DNA of 64,000 bases, taken from Anarhynchus alexandrinus. Its lineage: Eukaryota; Chordata; Aves; Charadriiformes; Charadriidae. Below, piece by piece: positions 63,868 to 64,000 of this stretch (the first letter of the stretch is position 1; each line of letters begins with the position of its first letter). The position numbers and the translations under genes are program-made. Location of the stretch: contig VUYV01000125.1 in assembly GCA_008711295.1 (NCBI GenBank), positions 2,357,812 to 2,421,811 on the forward strand, read 5' to 3'. A model generated the notes under the pieces. It was not told the DNA's origin. It ran no database searches and saw only the letters and a list, made by a program, of their open reading frames with translations.

Positions 63868-63903
63868 AAAAAAAAAAAAAAAAAAAAAAAAANAAAAAAA
63901 AAA
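63868..63903 (+). repeat. Poly-A run with N
   Basis: About 36 A with one unresolved base at 63893. No SINE or retrocopy body that could own it as a tail was recognised upstream. Confidence 0.85.
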
Positions 63904-64000
63904 GAAGCACAAAAGCTTTTGAGTTAAATGCAAAAAAAAAAAATAATTAAACCATAGAAGAATTTGTAAGAGAAGGCGGAAAGTCCACCATAGTATATTG

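Larger units (their letters stand above)
56078..64000 (-). other. RASGRF2: RASGRF2 intron before local exon 1 (incomplete)
   Basis: At least 7.9 kb without an exon encoding the end of the PH1 domain. This is the most repeat-rich part of the window: a 28-bp duplication, a long CR1 fragment, a possible decayed retroviral stretch, a degenerate tandem array and a long poly-A run. The stretch 58370-60900 is AT-rich, and I see nothing in it. Confidence 0.8.

Noticed and set aside
63868..63903. Poly-A tail of a processed pseudogene or SINE
   Set aside because: The sequence before it shows no recognisable gene body or tRNA-like promoter boxes.
58367..64000. N-terminal PH exon of RASGRF2
   Set aside because: No minus-strand segment encodes the expected PH1 strands or the tryptophan-containing final helix.
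1..64000. CRISPR arrays, operons, phage or insertion-sequence elements
   Set aside because: The window is vertebrate chromosomal DNA with introns; no regularly spaced identical repeats or bacterial gene organisation are present.

Overview
The window is vertebrate nuclear DNA, most likely from a bird. It is AT-rich and almost entirely intronic. It carries a CR1 non-LTR retrotransposon of the kind that dominates avian and other sauropsid genomes, and its only recognisable host gene is split into short exons with normal GT-AG junctions. That gene is RASGRF2, on the minus strand. I place it by the protein it encodes, compared with the mammalian protein from memory. In chicken the gene is, as far as I recall, on the Z chromosome; nothing in the window tests this.

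Sixteen consecutive coding exons were delimited, from 56077 down to 10382. Together they are 2404 nt, about 801 codons. Every exon junction keeps the reading frame, there is no in-frame stop, and the order matches RasGRF2: end of the first PH domain and coiled coil, IQ motif, DH (Rho/Rac GEF) domain, second PH domain, REM (RasGEF_N) domain, Ser/Pro-rich linker, and the segment just before the CDC25 domain. The 5' exons (start codon and most of PH1) lie beyond 64000 and the CDC25 catalytic exons lie below position 1. The window is therefore the middle of a large gene and contains neither its promoter nor its 3' end.

Layout: 1-10381 and 10489-28978 are two very long 3'-side introns with only simple repeats, hairpins and weak open frames. 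The interval 28979-42646 holds exons 8-15 and 47709-56077 holds exons 1-7. An old CR1 tail lies at 45141-45340. The partial intron 56078-64000 carries a long CR1 fragment with a 546-codon uninterrupted frame (56586-58366, antisense to RASGRF2). It also holds a decayed stretch that may be retroviral (60926-62121) and a degenerate tandem array (62205-62800).

I found no RNA gene, CRISPR, operon or other new multi-gene system. The best points for a second look are the triple NAG acceptor of exon 14, the CtBP-type motif in the linker, the 28-bp duplication abutting the CR1 5' junction, the degenerate array and env-like stretch near 61-63 kb, two unassigned ORFs (21531-21953 and 47094-47588), and a tandem repeat with an unresolved base at 26856-27041.
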